Part shown: positions 34,679-43,799 of the stretch, one piece after another
Position numbering within the stretch: position 1 is the first letter of the stretch
Layout: every line of letters starts with the position of its first letter
Origin: Palauibacter sp022826685
GTDB lineage: Bacteria; Gemmatimonadota; Gemmatimonadetes; Palauibacterales; Palauibacteraceae
Reading direction: 5' to 3' (one strand)
NCBI RefSeq assembly: GCF_965221685.1
Contig: NZ_OZ244907.1
DNA: 64,000 nucleotides
Made by a program: the position numbers and the translations under genes
The notes under the pieces: generated by a model
Database searches by the model: none
What the model was told of the DNA's origin: nothing
What the model saw: the letters and a program-made list of their open reading frames with translations, nothing else

Positions 34679-35692
34679 ATGCGGAGGCGTCGGCCGGATT
34701 CGCGGGACAGGCGAAGACAGGGCGGATCACACAGCGGATCACACAGCGAGAAGGCGGCGGCGTTGAAGCCACTCGAGGTCATACAGGGAGGGAGCCCGGC
34801 CGATTCCTGGCCTTCGCGGAAGCCGCGATGGCTCAAGGTGCGGGCGCCCGGGGGTCCCAACTATCAGCGCCTCAAGGAACTGATGCGGGGGCTGGAACTC
34901 AGCTCCGTCTGCGAGGAGGCGCAGTGCCCCAACATCGGCGAGTGCTGGGAGGCGGGCACGGCGACCTTCCTCATCATGGGCGACGTGTGCACGCGCAACT
35001 GCCCCTACTGCGCGATCGCGCACGGCCGGCCGGAGGAACTCGACGAAGACGAGCCGCGGCGGGTCGCGGAGGCCATCGAGCGCCTGCAACTCAGCCACTG
35101 CGTCATCACCTCCGTCGACCGAGATGACCTGCCCGACGGCGGCGCCTGGATCTTCGCCGAAATGATCCGCGAGATCCGGTTGCGGCGTCCCGAGTGTTCG
35201 ATCGAGGTTCTGACGCCGGACTTCCAGGGGAATCCCGAGGCGATCCGCACGGTGATCGACGCGAGGCCGGAGATCTTCAACCACAACATGGAGACCGTGC
35301 GCCGGCTGCACCGGGTCGCCCGGCCGGGCGGCCGCTACGACCGCTCCCTGAACGTCCTGACGACGGGCCGGCAACTCGACGACCAGGTCCTCATCAAGAC
35401 GGGGATCATGCTCGGGCTCGGGGAGATGTCCGCCGACATCGACGAGTTCATGGGAGACGCGCTCGAAGCCGGCGTGCAGATCCTGACGCTGGGCCAGTAC
35501 CTGAGGCCGTCGCCGGACCATCTTCCGATCGACCGCTACGTGTCTCCGGAGGAGTTCATGCGCTGGAAGGAGATCGGGGAATCGCGGGGGTTCCTGCACG
35601 TCGAGAGCGGGCCGCTCGTCCGGTCCAGCTATCACGCGCGCGAGCAGGTGGTCGAACTGCGCCGGAGGGTCGCGGCGCTGGCGGCCGGATGA
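34679..35692 (+). CDS. lipA: Lipoyl synthase
   Basis: A 337-residue radical SAM enzyme. The auxiliary cluster cysteines are in CEEAQCPNIGECW and the SAM cluster in CTRNCPYC; the C-terminal RSSYHA segment contains the Arg-Ser-Ser motif. It inserts two sulfurs into octanoyl groups on E2/H proteins. The start is unclear: the ATG at 34679 gives an Arg/Ser-rich 28-residue leader coded partly by a 12-base direct repeat (34722-34745), while a TTG at 34763 starts at the family region after an AAGG site. Its stop overlaps pdhA (ATGA). It heads a lipoate/PDH operon that ends in lipB. Confidence 0.95.
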   Translation: MRRRRPDSRDRRRQGGSHSGSHSEKAAALKPLEVIQGGSPADSWPSRKPRWLKVRAPGGPNYQRLKELMRGLELSSVCEEAQCPNIGECWEAGTATFLIMGDVCTRNCPYCAIAHGRPEELDEDEPRRVAEAIERLQLSHCVITSVDRDDLPDGGAWIFAEMIREIRLRRPECSIEVLTPDFQGNPEAIRTVIDARPEIFNHNMETVRRLHRVARPGGRYDRSLNVLTTGRQLDDQVLIKTGIMLGLGEMSADIDEFMGDALEAGVQILTLGQYLRPSPDHLPIDRYVSPEEFMRWKEIGESRGFLHVESGPLVRSSYHAREQVVELRRRVAALAAG

Positions 35693-36810
35693 GCGCGGCG
35701 AACGCCGACCGGTCCACGGCCACGGTCTCCGACGCTCCGGCGGGAGGCGCCCCCGCGGGGGCATCGAGCGGAGACCCCGACGCTTTCCTCGGACTCTCGA
35801 AGGAGGAATGCGTCGAACTCCTCCGGGAGATGATCATCGAGCGCCGGTTCGAGGAGAAGGCGGCGGAGGTCTACCAGGTCGGCAAGATCGGCGGGTTCTG
35901 CCACCTCTACATCGGGCAGGAGGCGGTCTCCGCGGGATCGATCTCACCGCTGCGGGACGACGACTACGTGGTCACCGCGTACCGCGATCACGCGCAGGCG
36001 ATCGCGCGCGGGATGACGCCGAACGCCGTCATGGCCGAACTCTATGGACGGGTGGACGGATGCTCGAAGGGCTTCGGCGGCTCGATGCACATGTTCGACA
36101 AGACGCTCAACTTCATGGGCGGACACGGCATCGTCGGGAGCCACCTGCCGCTTGCGGTCGGGGTCGGCTACACGATCCGGTACCGGGGCGGGGACCAGGT
36201 CTGCCTCTGCTTCTTCGGAGATTCGGTCGTCAACATCGGCGCGTTCCACGAGTCGATGAACATGGCGGCGCGCTGGAAGCTGCCCGTGATCTTCCTCCTC
36301 GAGAACAACCGGTACGGGATGGGGACCGATTTCCGGCGCGTGGCGGCGGTGAAGGAGCTGAAGGACCGCGGCCGGGCATACGACGGCCTCACCTCGCTCG
36401 ATGTGGACGGCATGGACGTGCTGGCGGTCCGCCAAGCCGTGGAGGAGGCGATCGAGCGGGGACGGAACGAGAAGACGCCCAGCTTCATCGAGGCACGCTG
36501 CTTCCGCTACATGGGCCACTCGATGGCGGACCCGATGCACGGGACGTACCGGACGCGCGAGGAGGTCGAGAAGTGGCGGTCGGATGACCCGATCCTCTCC
36601 TTCACGCGGCAACTCATGGACGCGGGGCGGCTGACGGAGGAGGAGTACCAGGCGATCGACCGCGAGGCGAAGGAGATCGCCGAGGAGTCCGCGGCCTTTG
36701 CGGACCGGAGCCCCTTCCCGGATTCGGACGCGCTCTATCGCTACGTGTATTCGGACGGGTATCCGGACGACATGCGGCGACGCGACGCGTGGCGGAAGGA
36801 GCTGCGCTGA
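35689..36810 (+). CDS. pdhA: Pyruvate dehydrogenase E1 component, alpha subunit
   Basis: A 373-residue thiamine-dependent E1 alpha. The TPP motif is GDSVVNIGAFHESMN...LENNRYGMG, and GHGIVGSHLPLAVGVGYT and YRDHAQAIARG are family segments; RYMGHSMADP is the loop that in mitochondria is phosphorylated. The N-terminal 35 residues are Ala/Gly-rich. The ATG overlaps the lipA stop by four bases. It decarboxylates pyruvate together with PdhB. Downstream pdhB starts at its TGATG stop, so the subunits are translated as a unit. Confidence 0.95.
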   Translation: MSAANADRSTATVSDAPAGGAPAGASSGDPDAFLGLSKEECVELLREMIIERRFEEKAAEVYQVGKIGGFCHLYIGQEAVSAGSISPLRDDDYVVTAYRDHAQAIARGMTPNAVMAELYGRVDGCSKGFGGSMHMFDKTLNFMGGHGIVGSHLPLAVGVGYTIRYRGGDQVCLCFFGDSVVNIGAFHESMNMAARWKLPVIFLLENNRYGMGTDFRRVAAVKELKDRGRAYDGLTSLDVDGMDVLAVRQAVEEAIERGRNEKTPSFIEARCFRYMGHSMADPMHGTYRTREEVEKWRSDDPILSFTRQLMDAGRLTEEEYQAIDREAKEIAEESAAFADRSPFPDSDALYRYVYSDGYPDDMRRRDAWRKELR

Positions 36811-37793
36811 TGGCCGTCCTCACGTATCGGGAAGCGCTGAACGACGCCCTCCGGGAGGAGATGGAGCGCGACGACTCGATCTTCATCATCGGCGAGGAGG
36901 TGGGGGAGTACGACGGCGCCTACAAGGTCACGAAGGGGCTGCTCGAGCAGTTCGGGGAATGGCGCGTGCGGGACGCCCCCATCGCCGAACTGGGGTTCGC
37001 GGGGCTCGGCGTGGGTGCGGCGATGGCGGGCCTGCGACCGATCGTCGAGTTCATGACGTGGAACTTCGCCCTGCTCGCGATCGACGAGGTCGTGAACGCG
37101 GCGGCGAAGATGTTCCAGATGTCGGGCGGGCAGTACAACGTCCCCATCGTCTTCCGGGGACCGGGCGGCGCGGCGCTCCAGCTCGCGGCGCAGCACTCGC
37201 AGTCGCCGGAGCCCTGGTACAGCTACGTGCCCGGGTTGAAGGTGATCGCGCCCGCCACGGCGAAGGACGCGAAGGGGCTCCTGAAGAGCGCGGTCCGCGA
37301 CAACGACCCCGTCGTGTTCATCGAGAGCGAGATCATGTACAACCTCGTCCGGGATGAGGTGCCGGAGGAGGAGTATCTGATCCCGATCGGCAAGGCCGAG
37401 GTGAAGCGCGAGGGGTCGGACGTGACCGTCGTGTGCCACTCGAAGATGGTGCACCAGGCGCTCGCGGCGGCCCGCGCTCTGGAGAAGGAAGACATCGATG
37501 TCGAGGTGCTGGACCTGCGCACGGTGCGTCCGCTGGACGTGGACGCGATCGTGGCGTCGGTGAAGAAGACCAACCGGGCCGTGGTCGCGGAAGAGGGGTG
37601 GCCGATGTGCAACGTCGGGGCCCAGGTCGTCGATGACATTCAGCGCGAGGCCTTCGACTCGCTGGACGCGCCGGTGGCGCGCGTCAACGGGCTGGATGTG
37701 CCCATGCCCTACGCGAAGAACCTCGAGAAGCTCGCAACCCCCAACGCGGACCATGTGGCGGCGGCGGTGCGCCACGTGTGCTACGCGGACTAG
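36810..37793 (+). CDS. pdhB: Pyruvate dehydrogenase E1 component, beta subunit
   Basis: A 327-residue E1 beta. Landmarks: LTYREALNDALREEMERD, GEEVGEYDGAYKVTKGL, ELGFAGLGVGAAMAGLRPIVEFM, and KTNRAVVAEEGWP near the end. It completes the E1 heterotetramer and binds the thiamine diphosphate with PdhA. The start ATG at 36810 shares one base with the pdhA stop (TGATG). An alternative GTG-type start 21 bases earlier lies inside pdhA and is not preferred. Confidence 0.95.
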   Translation: MAVLTYREALNDALREEMERDDSIFIIGEEVGEYDGAYKVTKGLLEQFGEWRVRDAPIAELGFAGLGVGAAMAGLRPIVEFMTWNFALLAIDEVVNAAAKMFQMSGGQYNVPIVFRGPGGAALQLAAQHSQSPEPWYSYVPGLKVIAPATAKDAKGLLKSAVRDNDPVVFIESEIMYNLVRDEVPEEEYLIPIGKAEVKREGSDVTVVCHSKMVHQALAAARALEKEDIDVEVLDLRTVRPLDVDAIVASVKKTNRAVVAEEGWPMCNVGAQVVDDIQREAFDSLDAPVARVNGLDVPMPYAKNLEKLATPNADHVAAAVRHVCYAD

Positions 37794-37812
37794 CCCCGGG
37801 ACGCTGACCGAT

Positions 37813-39141
37813 ATGCCTACGAGAGTCGTGATGGCGCAGCTGAGCCCGACGATGGAGGAGGGCAAGCTCATCGAGTGGAAGGTCGCCGAGGGCGATGCCG
37901 TGGCGCAGGGGGATGTCGTCGCGGAGATCGAGACGGACAAGGCGAACATGGATGTCGAGGCGCTCGGCGGCGGCGTGCTGCGCAAGATCGTCGTGCCGGC
38001 GGGCGCCACGGTCCCCGTGGGCGCGCTCATCGGCGTGATCGCCGAGCCGGACGAGTCGATCGACGACATGCTCGCGGAAGCGCAGGCGGCCGACGGCGCC
38101 GGGCCGGCGGAAGGCCCGGCCGGAGAGCCCGACGCGCCCGCTGCGACGCCGGAGCCCGCGGAGCCGGTCGAGGTCGCGGCGGACCCGGCGGCGGTGGCGA
38201 CCGGGGACGGCGCGGCCACGGCGGCCGGGGGCCGCATCAAGGCCTCGCCCGTCGCGCGGCGGATGGCCGCGGAGAGCGGGCTCGCGCTGGCCGGCCTCGC
38301 CGGGTCCGGGCCGGGCGGCCGGATCGTAAAGGCCGACGTGGAGGCCGCGCTGGCCGCCGGCGCCCCGGGCATCGCGCCGACCCCCGGTCCCGCGCCCGCG
38401 CCCGCGCCGTCCGCCGCCGAGCCCGTTTCACCGGCGCCCGCACCGCTTCCTCCCGGGCTCGAGGACCGGGTCGAGGAGGCGAGCCAGATGCGGAAGGCGA
38501 TCGCGCGCCGGCTCGGCCAGTCGATCGGGCCCGTCCCCCACTTCTTCCTCACGACCGAGGTCGACATGGGCCGGGCGCTCGAGTTGCGCGCGGACCTCAA
38601 CGCCCGCTTCGCGGACGGCAAGATCGGGGTGACGGACCTGCTCCTGAAGGCGACCGCGGAGGCCCTCAACCGGCACCCGGGGGTCAACGCCTCGTGGGAG
38701 GAGAACGCGATCCGCTACCACGGCGCGGTCCACCTCGGCATCGCGGTCGCGCTCGACGAAGGCCTCATCACGCCCGTGCTGCGCGACGCGGGCCGCAAGG
38801 GACTGCGGCAGATCTCGGTCGAGGCGCGGGACCTCATCGCCCGGGCCCGGGCGCGCAAGCTCGCGCCCGAGGAATACCAGGGCGGGACCTTCTCGGTCAG
38901 CAACCTCGGCATGTTCGAGATCGACCAGTTCACGGCGATCATCAACCCGCCCGAAGCCGGCATCCTCGCCATCGGACAGACGGTCGAGAAGCCCGTCGTC
39001 GTGGACGGCCAGGTCGTCGTCCGCAAGCAGATGCGGGTGACCATGTCGTGCGATCACCGCGTCATCGACGGCGCCACGGGCGCGGCTTTCCTCGGCGCCT
39101 TCAAGGCGATGCTCGAGAACCCTCTCGAGATGATCCTCTAG
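37813..39141 (+). CDS. pdhC: Pyruvate dehydrogenase E2, dihydrolipoyl acetyltransferase
   Basis: A 442-residue E2. Residues 1-80 are a single lipoyl domain with the lipoylated Lys in ETDKANMDVEA. An Ala/Pro/Glu linker (about 90-145) leads to a peripheral-subunit-binding domain (ASPVARRMAAESG, about 150-185). A second Pro/Ala linker precedes the catalytic core (about 210-442), which closes with SCDHRVIDGATGA holding the His and Asp of acetyl transfer. Only one lipoyl domain is present. The lipoyl group is made by LipA and LipB encoded in the same cluster. Confidence 0.95.
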   Translation: MPTRVVMAQLSPTMEEGKLIEWKVAEGDAVAQGDVVAEIETDKANMDVEALGGGVLRKIVVPAGATVPVGALIGVIAEPDESIDDMLAEAQAADGAGPAEGPAGEPDAPAATPEPAEPVEVAADPAAVATGDGAATAAGGRIKASPVARRMAAESGLALAGLAGSGPGGRIVKADVEAALAAGAPGIAPTPGPAPAPAPSAAEPVSPAPAPLPPGLEDRVEEASQMRKAIARRLGQSIGPVPHFFLTTEVDMGRALELRADLNARFADGKIGVTDLLLKATAEALNRHPGVNASWEENAIRYHGAVHLGIAVALDEGLITPVLRDAGRKGLRQISVEARDLIARARARKLAPEEYQGGTFSVSNLGMFEIDQFTAIINPPEAGILAIGQTVEKPVVVDGQVVVRKQMRVTMSCDHRVIDGATGAAFLGAFKAMLENPLEMIL

Positions 39142-39190
39142 CGGCCATGGCCGCTGTAACCCTCCAGCGACAGAGAGAGTGAAGGGATAG

Positions 39191-40600
39191 ATGTCGGAGA
39201 CTTACGACGTCGTCGTGGTCGGGGCCGGACCGGCCGGCTACGTGTGTGCGATCCGGGCCGCGCAACTCGGCCTCCGGACCGCCTGCGTCGAGAGCGGGTC
39301 GTACGAGGGCGGCCTCGGCGGCACCTGCCTCAACTGGGGCTGCATTCCCGCCAAGGCGCTGCTCGAGAGCGCCGCGCTCGCGCACAACCTCCGGCACCAC
39401 GGCGCCCGCATGGGCGTGAAGCCGGTCGAAGTGGAGTACGACTTCCCCGCGGCGGTGAAGCGGAGCCGCATCATCACGCGGAAGCTCACGGCCGGTGTGA
39501 AATACCTGCTCGGGAAGAACAAGGTCGACATCCTCCAGGGCCGCGGCCGGCTGGCGGGGGCGGGCCGCGTCGCGGTCGAGTCGGACGGCGAAACACGGGA
39601 GGTCGCGACGCGGAACGTCGTCTTCGCGACCGGCTCCGTGATGAACACCTTCCCCGGCTTCGAACTGGACGGCGAGAAGGTGATCGGCAGCCGGGAGGCG
39701 CTCGGCCTCCAGCAGCTCCCCGCGAAGATGGCGATCGTCGGAGCCGGCTTCGTCGGCGTCGAGTTCGCCGACGTCTTCAACGCCTTCGGAGTCGACGTCA
39801 CGCTCATCGAGGCGCTCGACACGCTCGTGCCCTTCGAGGACCCCGACATCGGGAAGGCGCTCGAACGCTCGTTCCGGAAGCGGGGGATCCGCAATCTCAC
39901 GAACACCCGCGTCAAGCACCTGGACCGCGACTCGAGCCCGATGGTCCTCACGGTCGTTAACCCCGACGGCAGTGAGACCGCCGAGGAGACGGATCTCGTG
40001 CTCATGGCCGTCGGACGGCGGCCCGTGACCGAGAATCTCGGCCTCGAGAAGAACGGGGTCGCGGTGGAGGATGGCTTCATCAGGATCGACGACTGGTGCC
40101 GGACGAACCAGCCGGGCGTCTACGCGATCGGGGATGTGGCCGGGCAGCCGATGCTGGCGCACGTCGGATCGCACGAGGGGATCGTCGCCGCCGAGCATAT
40201 CGCGGGCGTGGCCAAGCACCCCATGACGTACGGGAACATCCCGTCCGTCGGGTACTGCCACCCCGAAGTCGCCTCGATCGGCATGTCCGTGGCGCAGGCG
40301 GAGGAGGCGGGCCACGAGGTCGTCACCGGCAAGTACCCGCTCGGGGCGCACGGACGCGCGCTGACCGCAGAATCCGCGGACGGTTTCGTGAAGGTCGTGG
40401 CGGACGCCAAGTACGGCGAATTGCTCGGCGTCCACATGATCGGCCACAACGTGAGCGAGCTCGTGGCCGAGGTCGGCATGGCGCGGGAACTGGAAGCCAC
40501 GCTGGACGAGATCGTGCGTCACGCGCACGCGCACCCCAGCATGGCCGAGGCCGTGATGGAGGCCGCGTTCGCCGCGCTCGGACGCTCGATCCACATGTAG
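39191..40600 (+). CDS. lpdA: Dihydrolipoyl dehydrogenase (E3)
   Basis: A 469-residue flavin disulfide reductase. FAD motif VVGAGPAGYVCAI, redox disulfide in GGTCLNWGCIPAKAL, NAD motif IVGAGFVGVEFADVF, and the C-terminal His-Glu active pair in HAHAHPSMAEAV. An AAGGGAT site precedes the ATG. It re-oxidises dihydrolipoamide for pyruvate dehydrogenase and may also serve the branched-chain complex at 29.9 kb. Confidence 0.96.
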   Translation: MSETYDVVVVGAGPAGYVCAIRAAQLGLRTACVESGSYEGGLGGTCLNWGCIPAKALLESAALAHNLRHHGARMGVKPVEVEYDFPAAVKRSRIITRKLTAGVKYLLGKNKVDILQGRGRLAGAGRVAVESDGETREVATRNVVFATGSVMNTFPGFELDGEKVIGSREALGLQQLPAKMAIVGAGFVGVEFADVFNAFGVDVTLIEALDTLVPFEDPDIGKALERSFRKRGIRNLTNTRVKHLDRDSSPMVLTVVNPDGSETAEETDLVLMAVGRRPVTENLGLEKNGVAVEDGFIRIDDWCRTNQPGVYAIGDVAGQPMLAHVGSHEGIVAAEHIAGVAKHPMTYGNIPSVGYCHPEVASIGMSVAQAEEAGHEVVTGKYPLGAHGRALTAESADGFVKVVADAKYGELLGVHMIGHNVSELVAEVGMARELEATLDEIVRHAHAHPSMAEAVMEAAFAALGRSIHM

Positions 40601-40630
40601 TGTAGTGCAGGCGCGGGGGTCGGCGGCGCG

Positions 40631-41410
40631 ATGAGCGGAGAGCGGCAGCTCCGCGTGGTCGACCTCGGTCGGCGCGAGTACCGGGAGGTGCTCGAGCTTC
40701 AGCGCTCCATCGCCCGCTGGCGCCGGAGTTCCCCGCCGGATCACGACCTCCTGCTCCTCGTCGAACACCTGCCCGTCATCACCGTCGGGCGGGGATCGAG
40801 CGAGGATTTCACGCCCCCCGACGAGGCATGGCTCGCCGAGGCGGGGCTGGATCTGGTCGAGATCGAGCGCGGCGGCGACCTCACGTATCACGGCCCCGGC
40901 CAGCTCGTGGGCTACCCGATCCTCGACCTCCGCGCGCACCGGCGGGACCTCCACTGGTATCTGCGCCGCATCGAGGAGGTGCTGCTGCGCGTCCTGGCGG
41001 AGTGCGGCCTCCCCGCCTTCCGGGTCGAGTCGTACACGGGAGTGTGGACGGGTTCCCCGCCCGCCGGGACCCTTGAGACGGTCGAGGAGGACGGCTTCGG
41101 GACGGTCGCCGCCGAACGCGCGGGCGCGCTCATCGGGGCCGGCGCGATCCGGAAGGTCGCGTCGATCGGCGTGCACGCGAGCCGCTGGATCACGTCGCAT
41201 GGCTTCGCGCTCAACGTGACGCCCGAGCCTCTCATGAACTTCCGCGGGATCGTGGCGTGCGGCATCCACGGCGTCCGCATGACGAGTCTCGCGTCCGAGG
41301 GCACCTCCCTCACGCTGGAAGAGGCCGGCGAAGCCGTGGTGCGCGCGTTTCCCGCGACCTTCCCGAGCCTCGCGCCGTCACCCGCGCCGGAAGCCCGCCT
41401 GCGCGCCTGA
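40631..41410 (+). CDS. lipB: Octanoyl-[acyl-carrier-protein]-protein octanoyltransferase
   Basis: A 259-residue LipB. GGDLTYHGPGQLVGYPILDL and IRKVASIGVHASRW are substrate segments; the catalytic cysteine is in IVACGIHGVRMTSL. It moves octanoate from acyl-carrier protein to lipoyl domains, the step before LipA. A 15-residue insertion (about 140-160, PAGTLETVEEDG) is longer than in E. coli LipB. It closes the lipA-pdh-lpdA-lipB cluster, 30 bases after lpdA, and its C-terminal 20 residues are Ala/Pro-rich. Confidence 0.94.
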   Translation: MSGERQLRVVDLGRREYREVLELQRSIARWRRSSPPDHDLLLLVEHLPVITVGRGSSEDFTPPDEAWLAEAGLDLVEIERGGDLTYHGPGQLVGYPILDLRAHRRDLHWYLRRIEEVLLRVLAECGLPAFRVESYTGVWTGSPPAGTLETVEEDGFGTVAAERAGALIGAGAIRKVASIGVHASRWITSHGFALNVTPEPLMNFRGIVACGIHGVRMTSLASEGTSLTLEEAGEAVVRAFPATFPSLAPSPAPEARLRA

Positions 41411-41529
41411 CGCTCCCGCGGGAACGCGCCGGCGGGGACTCACCGCGGGGAACTCACCGCCGGGAACGTTGCCGAAATGCGGGTTTGGGCCGACCTTGTG
41501 GCGCGTCGCCCGCCGATGCGGGCGGCCGG

Positions 41530-41742
41530 ATGTCCGCCCCGGAACCGCCGCACAAAGGATGGCTTGCGAAGATGATGATGATTCTCGGGATTCTGCTGCT
41601 CAGCACGGTCGTCGTCGCCCTGCTGCTCGGACAACTCGCGAAGCTGTCGTTCCGGGAACGCGTCCTTCAGACGGCCGCCATGCTCGCCGCCGCGTTCGTC
41701 TTCTTCGGCCTCGTCGTCCTGGTCGAGTCCGCCACGCACTAG
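41530..41742 (+). CDS. Small two-helix membrane protein
   Basis: A 70-residue protein with two predicted transmembrane helices (about 15-37 and 45-66: MMMILGILLLSTVVVALLL and AAMLAAAFVFFGLVVLVE) and a charged turn (KLSFRER). No family recognised. A longer frame begins upstream inside the lipB region but lacks support. The ATG at 41530 is the first in-frame ATG before the hydrophobic segment. It may be a standalone gene. Confidence 0.55.
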   Translation: MSAPEPPHKGWLAKMMMILGILLLSTVVVALLLGQLAKLSFRERVLQTAAMLAAAFVFFGLVVLVESATH

Positions 41743-41791
41743 CTGTTCGAGTCCGCCACGCACCAGGGTCGGGCGCGACGCGCGCGGACGG

Positions 41792-42259
41792 CTAGCCGCT
41801 CCCCCGCCTCGCTTTCCGCTGGCGCAGGAGATGCCCGATCTCGCGGAAGCCGAAGATCAGGAGCAGGGCAAGAAACGCCAACCCTACGAAGAAACTGACG
41901 GCGAGGATGGGCACGGCTGCGAGGAGACCCGGAGCGCTATCCGGAAACCCGTGACTCTCCACCGACTGGCTCAGGGGCTCCCTGATGATGTCCGCCACCC
42001 AGACCGCCCAGGGTACAAACCACAGGCGCCACAGTTTGCGGGACGGATTGCCGGCGCCCGACTGCGATAGCAGCCATCGCCCCCACCCGGCCCACGCCAG
42101 CGCGCCCATCCCCGCGAACACCACGCCCCCCACAGGATTCAGCCAGGCTTCCCACAGTGCGATGTCGCCTCCCGACGCGAGCCAGCCCGCCCCACCCGAG
42201 AGGGCCGCGAGAGCCAGCGTGACGAGTGCGATGAGGAAAATCTCCGTCCGTGTGCTCAT
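41792..42259 (-). CDS. Uncharacterised membrane protein
   Basis: A 155-residue protein with about four hydrophobic segments (7-28, 35-60, 80-95, 110-140). An Arg/Trp-rich cytoplasmic-looking patch (SRKLWRLWFVPWAVW) sits in the middle and a basic tail at the C terminus. No family recognised. It is 18 bases downstream of the DUF2231-like membrane gene on the same strand, so the two may be an operon. Confidence 0.7.
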   Translation of the reverse strand: MSTRTEIFLIALVTLALAALSGGAGWLASGGDIALWEAWLNPVGGVVFAGMGALAWAGWGRWLLSQSGAGNPSRKLWRLWFVPWAVWVADIIREPLSQSVESHGFPDSAPGLLAAVPILAVSFFVGLAFLALLLIFGFREIGHLLRQRKARRGSG

Positions 42260-42277
42260 GGCTCCGCTCCTCGAGTC

Positions 42278-42751
42278 TCAGCCGTCCGCGGTGGTGTGAA
42301 CCGTCGGGGAGGGTACCCCCGCGCCGGCAGTCTCATTCGGTCCGTGTACGATCTTCGAGCCCTGCCATGCGGCGATGCCGATCATGAACGTGGCGAACAG
42401 GCCCACCAGGAGCACGAAGCGCCGCAGCCGCCGGTCGTCCCGCTCGTGCAGCGCGAAGGCGGCCAGCACCCCCGCGGTGAAGGCGGGGACGGCCGCCCAC
42501 GTGGCCCAGAAGCGGTGGGTCTGGACGATGCCGGGCCGCACGAAGGTGCGATCCGCGACGACATCGGCGGCTGCGAGACCGGTCAGGTAGGCCGGGGCCA
42601 CGAAAGCGCCGGCGATGACGAGGGCCACGAGCCCCCACAACTCGAGCGGCTCGTGGTCCCGCGCCCACCCGTAGAGACCGACGACGCTCCCGCACGCGGC
42701 GAGGACGATGGGGAACGAGTGCGAGAGGATGTGCAGGTGTTCCCAGCTCAC
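42278..42751 (-). CDS. DUF2231-like membrane protein
   Basis: A 157-residue protein with four predicted helices. HLHILSHSFPIVLAACG and the following VVGLYGWARDHEPLE resemble the His-containing first helix of DUF2231-type four-helix proteins. The rest is hydrophobic with two loops (RTFVRPGIVQTHRF, ERDDRRLRRF) and a soluble C-terminal tail. Function unknown. It sits just upstream of another small membrane protein gene. Confidence 0.65.
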   Translation of the reverse strand: MSWEHLHILSHSFPIVLAACGSVVGLYGWARDHEPLELWGLVALVIAGAFVAPAYLTGLAAADVVADRTFVRPGIVQTHRFWATWAAVPAFTAGVLAAFALHERDDRRLRRFVLLVGLFATFMIGIAAWQGSKIVHGPNETAGAGVPSPTVHTTADG

Positions 42752-42839
42752 CGCGCCCGGCCTCCGCTCCGTGCGATGCCTCGGCTCGTCATCATCTTGA
42801 CACGCCTTCCAGCCCGACTAGAATATCGCTCCCAACTCC

Positions 42840-42912
42840 GCCCCCTTCGTCTAGTGGCCCAGGATACCTGGTTCTCAGCCAGGAGACAGGGGTTCGATTC
42901 CCCTAGGGGGTA
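42840..42912 (+). tRNA. tRNA-Glu (anticodon CTC)
   Basis: A 73-base cloverleaf. Acceptor arms GCCCCCT and AGGGGGT close with one G-U pair; the D arm contains GTCTAGTGGCCCAGGAT. The anticodon stem CCTGG/CCAGG (42867-42871 with 42879-42883) encloses loop TTCTCAG, giving anticodon CTC for GAG. The T arm is AGGGG/CCCCT with TTCGATT. The CCA end is not encoded. A terminator follows directly. Confidence 0.97.
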
Positions 42913-42917
42913 TGGCC

Positions 42918-42958
42918 GCGCCGCGGCGGGTCCCGACCGGATCCCCGCGGCGCTTTTT
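42918..42958 (+). terminator. Intrinsic terminator after tRNA-Glu
   Basis: A perfect 9-bp stem (42918-42926 with 42945-42953) followed by TTTTT at 42954-42958. It begins 5 bases after the tRNA 3' end. Confidence 0.85.
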
Positions 42959-43799
42959 ATGGGACGTCCGGCGCGTTCAAGCTCCAGTCGTACTCGTGGT
43001 CGAGCGAGCCGCCGAAGTCCCGCAGCTGTTCCGCCAGGTCGCCCTCGGCGTACTTCCGAAGGTGTTCGAGCACGCCGGCCTCGGAATCCCCGAAGTCCTC
43101 CCGATACCAGAAGTAGATGCTGGAGACGACGCCGAACGCTTCGTCCCGGAGCGTCACGCCCCGCGGGTGATTCACGTAGTCGCGCGCCGCCTGGTCCAGC
43201 AACCGCTCCAGGTTCTCGGCCGTGTAGGCCGCCGGAGCGAGGTTCGGACAGCCGATGCTCGCGCAGTTCACGCCGTAGTGGATCCGGCTGTCCCGCCAGA
43301 TGGGGCGCAGAATGTCGTGCTCGATGTTGTCCAGCGTCAGCGGGTGCCCGGCCACCATGGCGTGGACGTCGCGCCAGGGGCCGGTGTTGGGAATCAGACC
43401 TTCGTGGATGTCCTTGATCGACGCCACGGGATATTCGTCCACGACGACCCGCAGTGTGACGGCGTTGTAGAGATTGATCCAGTACGCCATCTGCACGTCC
43501 TTCGCGTACTCCCGCGGATCCAGTCCCTGCAGGTAGTCGATGTAGCCGACGAGACGTGCCCGGTCCGCCGCGTTCGCCTGAAGCTTCCCGTAGTCGACCA
43601 GGTAGACGCCGGACGGGTCGTCGGTGACCAGGTAGGCGTCGAGCAGCGCCTGCCATTCGCCGTGGTCGAGCCGGGCGGGGTTGGCCGGGTCGTGGTCGTC
43701 CCAGGCAACGTCGGTGGACGGCCCGGCGCAGGACATCGCGCCGAGCGCGAAGAGGCCGAGCAGTCCTGCGAGCAGCCCCCGCGGGGCGAACCTTGTCAT
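42957..43799 (-). CDS. DUF547 domain lipoprotein
   Basis: A 280-residue protein with a lipoprotein signal ending GAMSC (Cys about 24). The rest is DUF547: VQMAYWINLYNAVTLRVVVDEYP, then DNIEHDILRPIW, and HYGVNCASIGCPNLAP with conserved Cys. DUF547 is widespread in bacteria and plants and has no settled function. The ATG at 43799 overlaps the glycosyltransferase stop by four bases, so the two are co-translated. Confidence 0.85.
   Translation of the reverse strand: MTRFAPRGLLAGLLGLFALGAMSCAGPSTDVAWDDHDPANPARLDHGEWQALLDAYLVTDDPSGVYLVDYGKLQANAADRARLVGYIDYLQGLDPREYAKDVQMAYWINLYNAVTLRVVVDEYPVASIKDIHEGLIPNTGPWRDVHAMVAGHPLTLDNIEHDILRPIWRDSRIHYGVNCASIGCPNLAPAAYTAENLERLLDQAARDYVNHPRGVTLRDEAFGVVSSIYFWYREDFGDSEAGVLEHLRKYAEGDLAEQLRDFGGSLDHEYDWSLNAPDVP

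Noticed and set aside
42840..42912. tRNA-Glu as an integration site for a genomic island
   Set aside because: No integrase, no direct repeat of the tRNA 3' end and no change in gene character next to it; a terminator follows directly.
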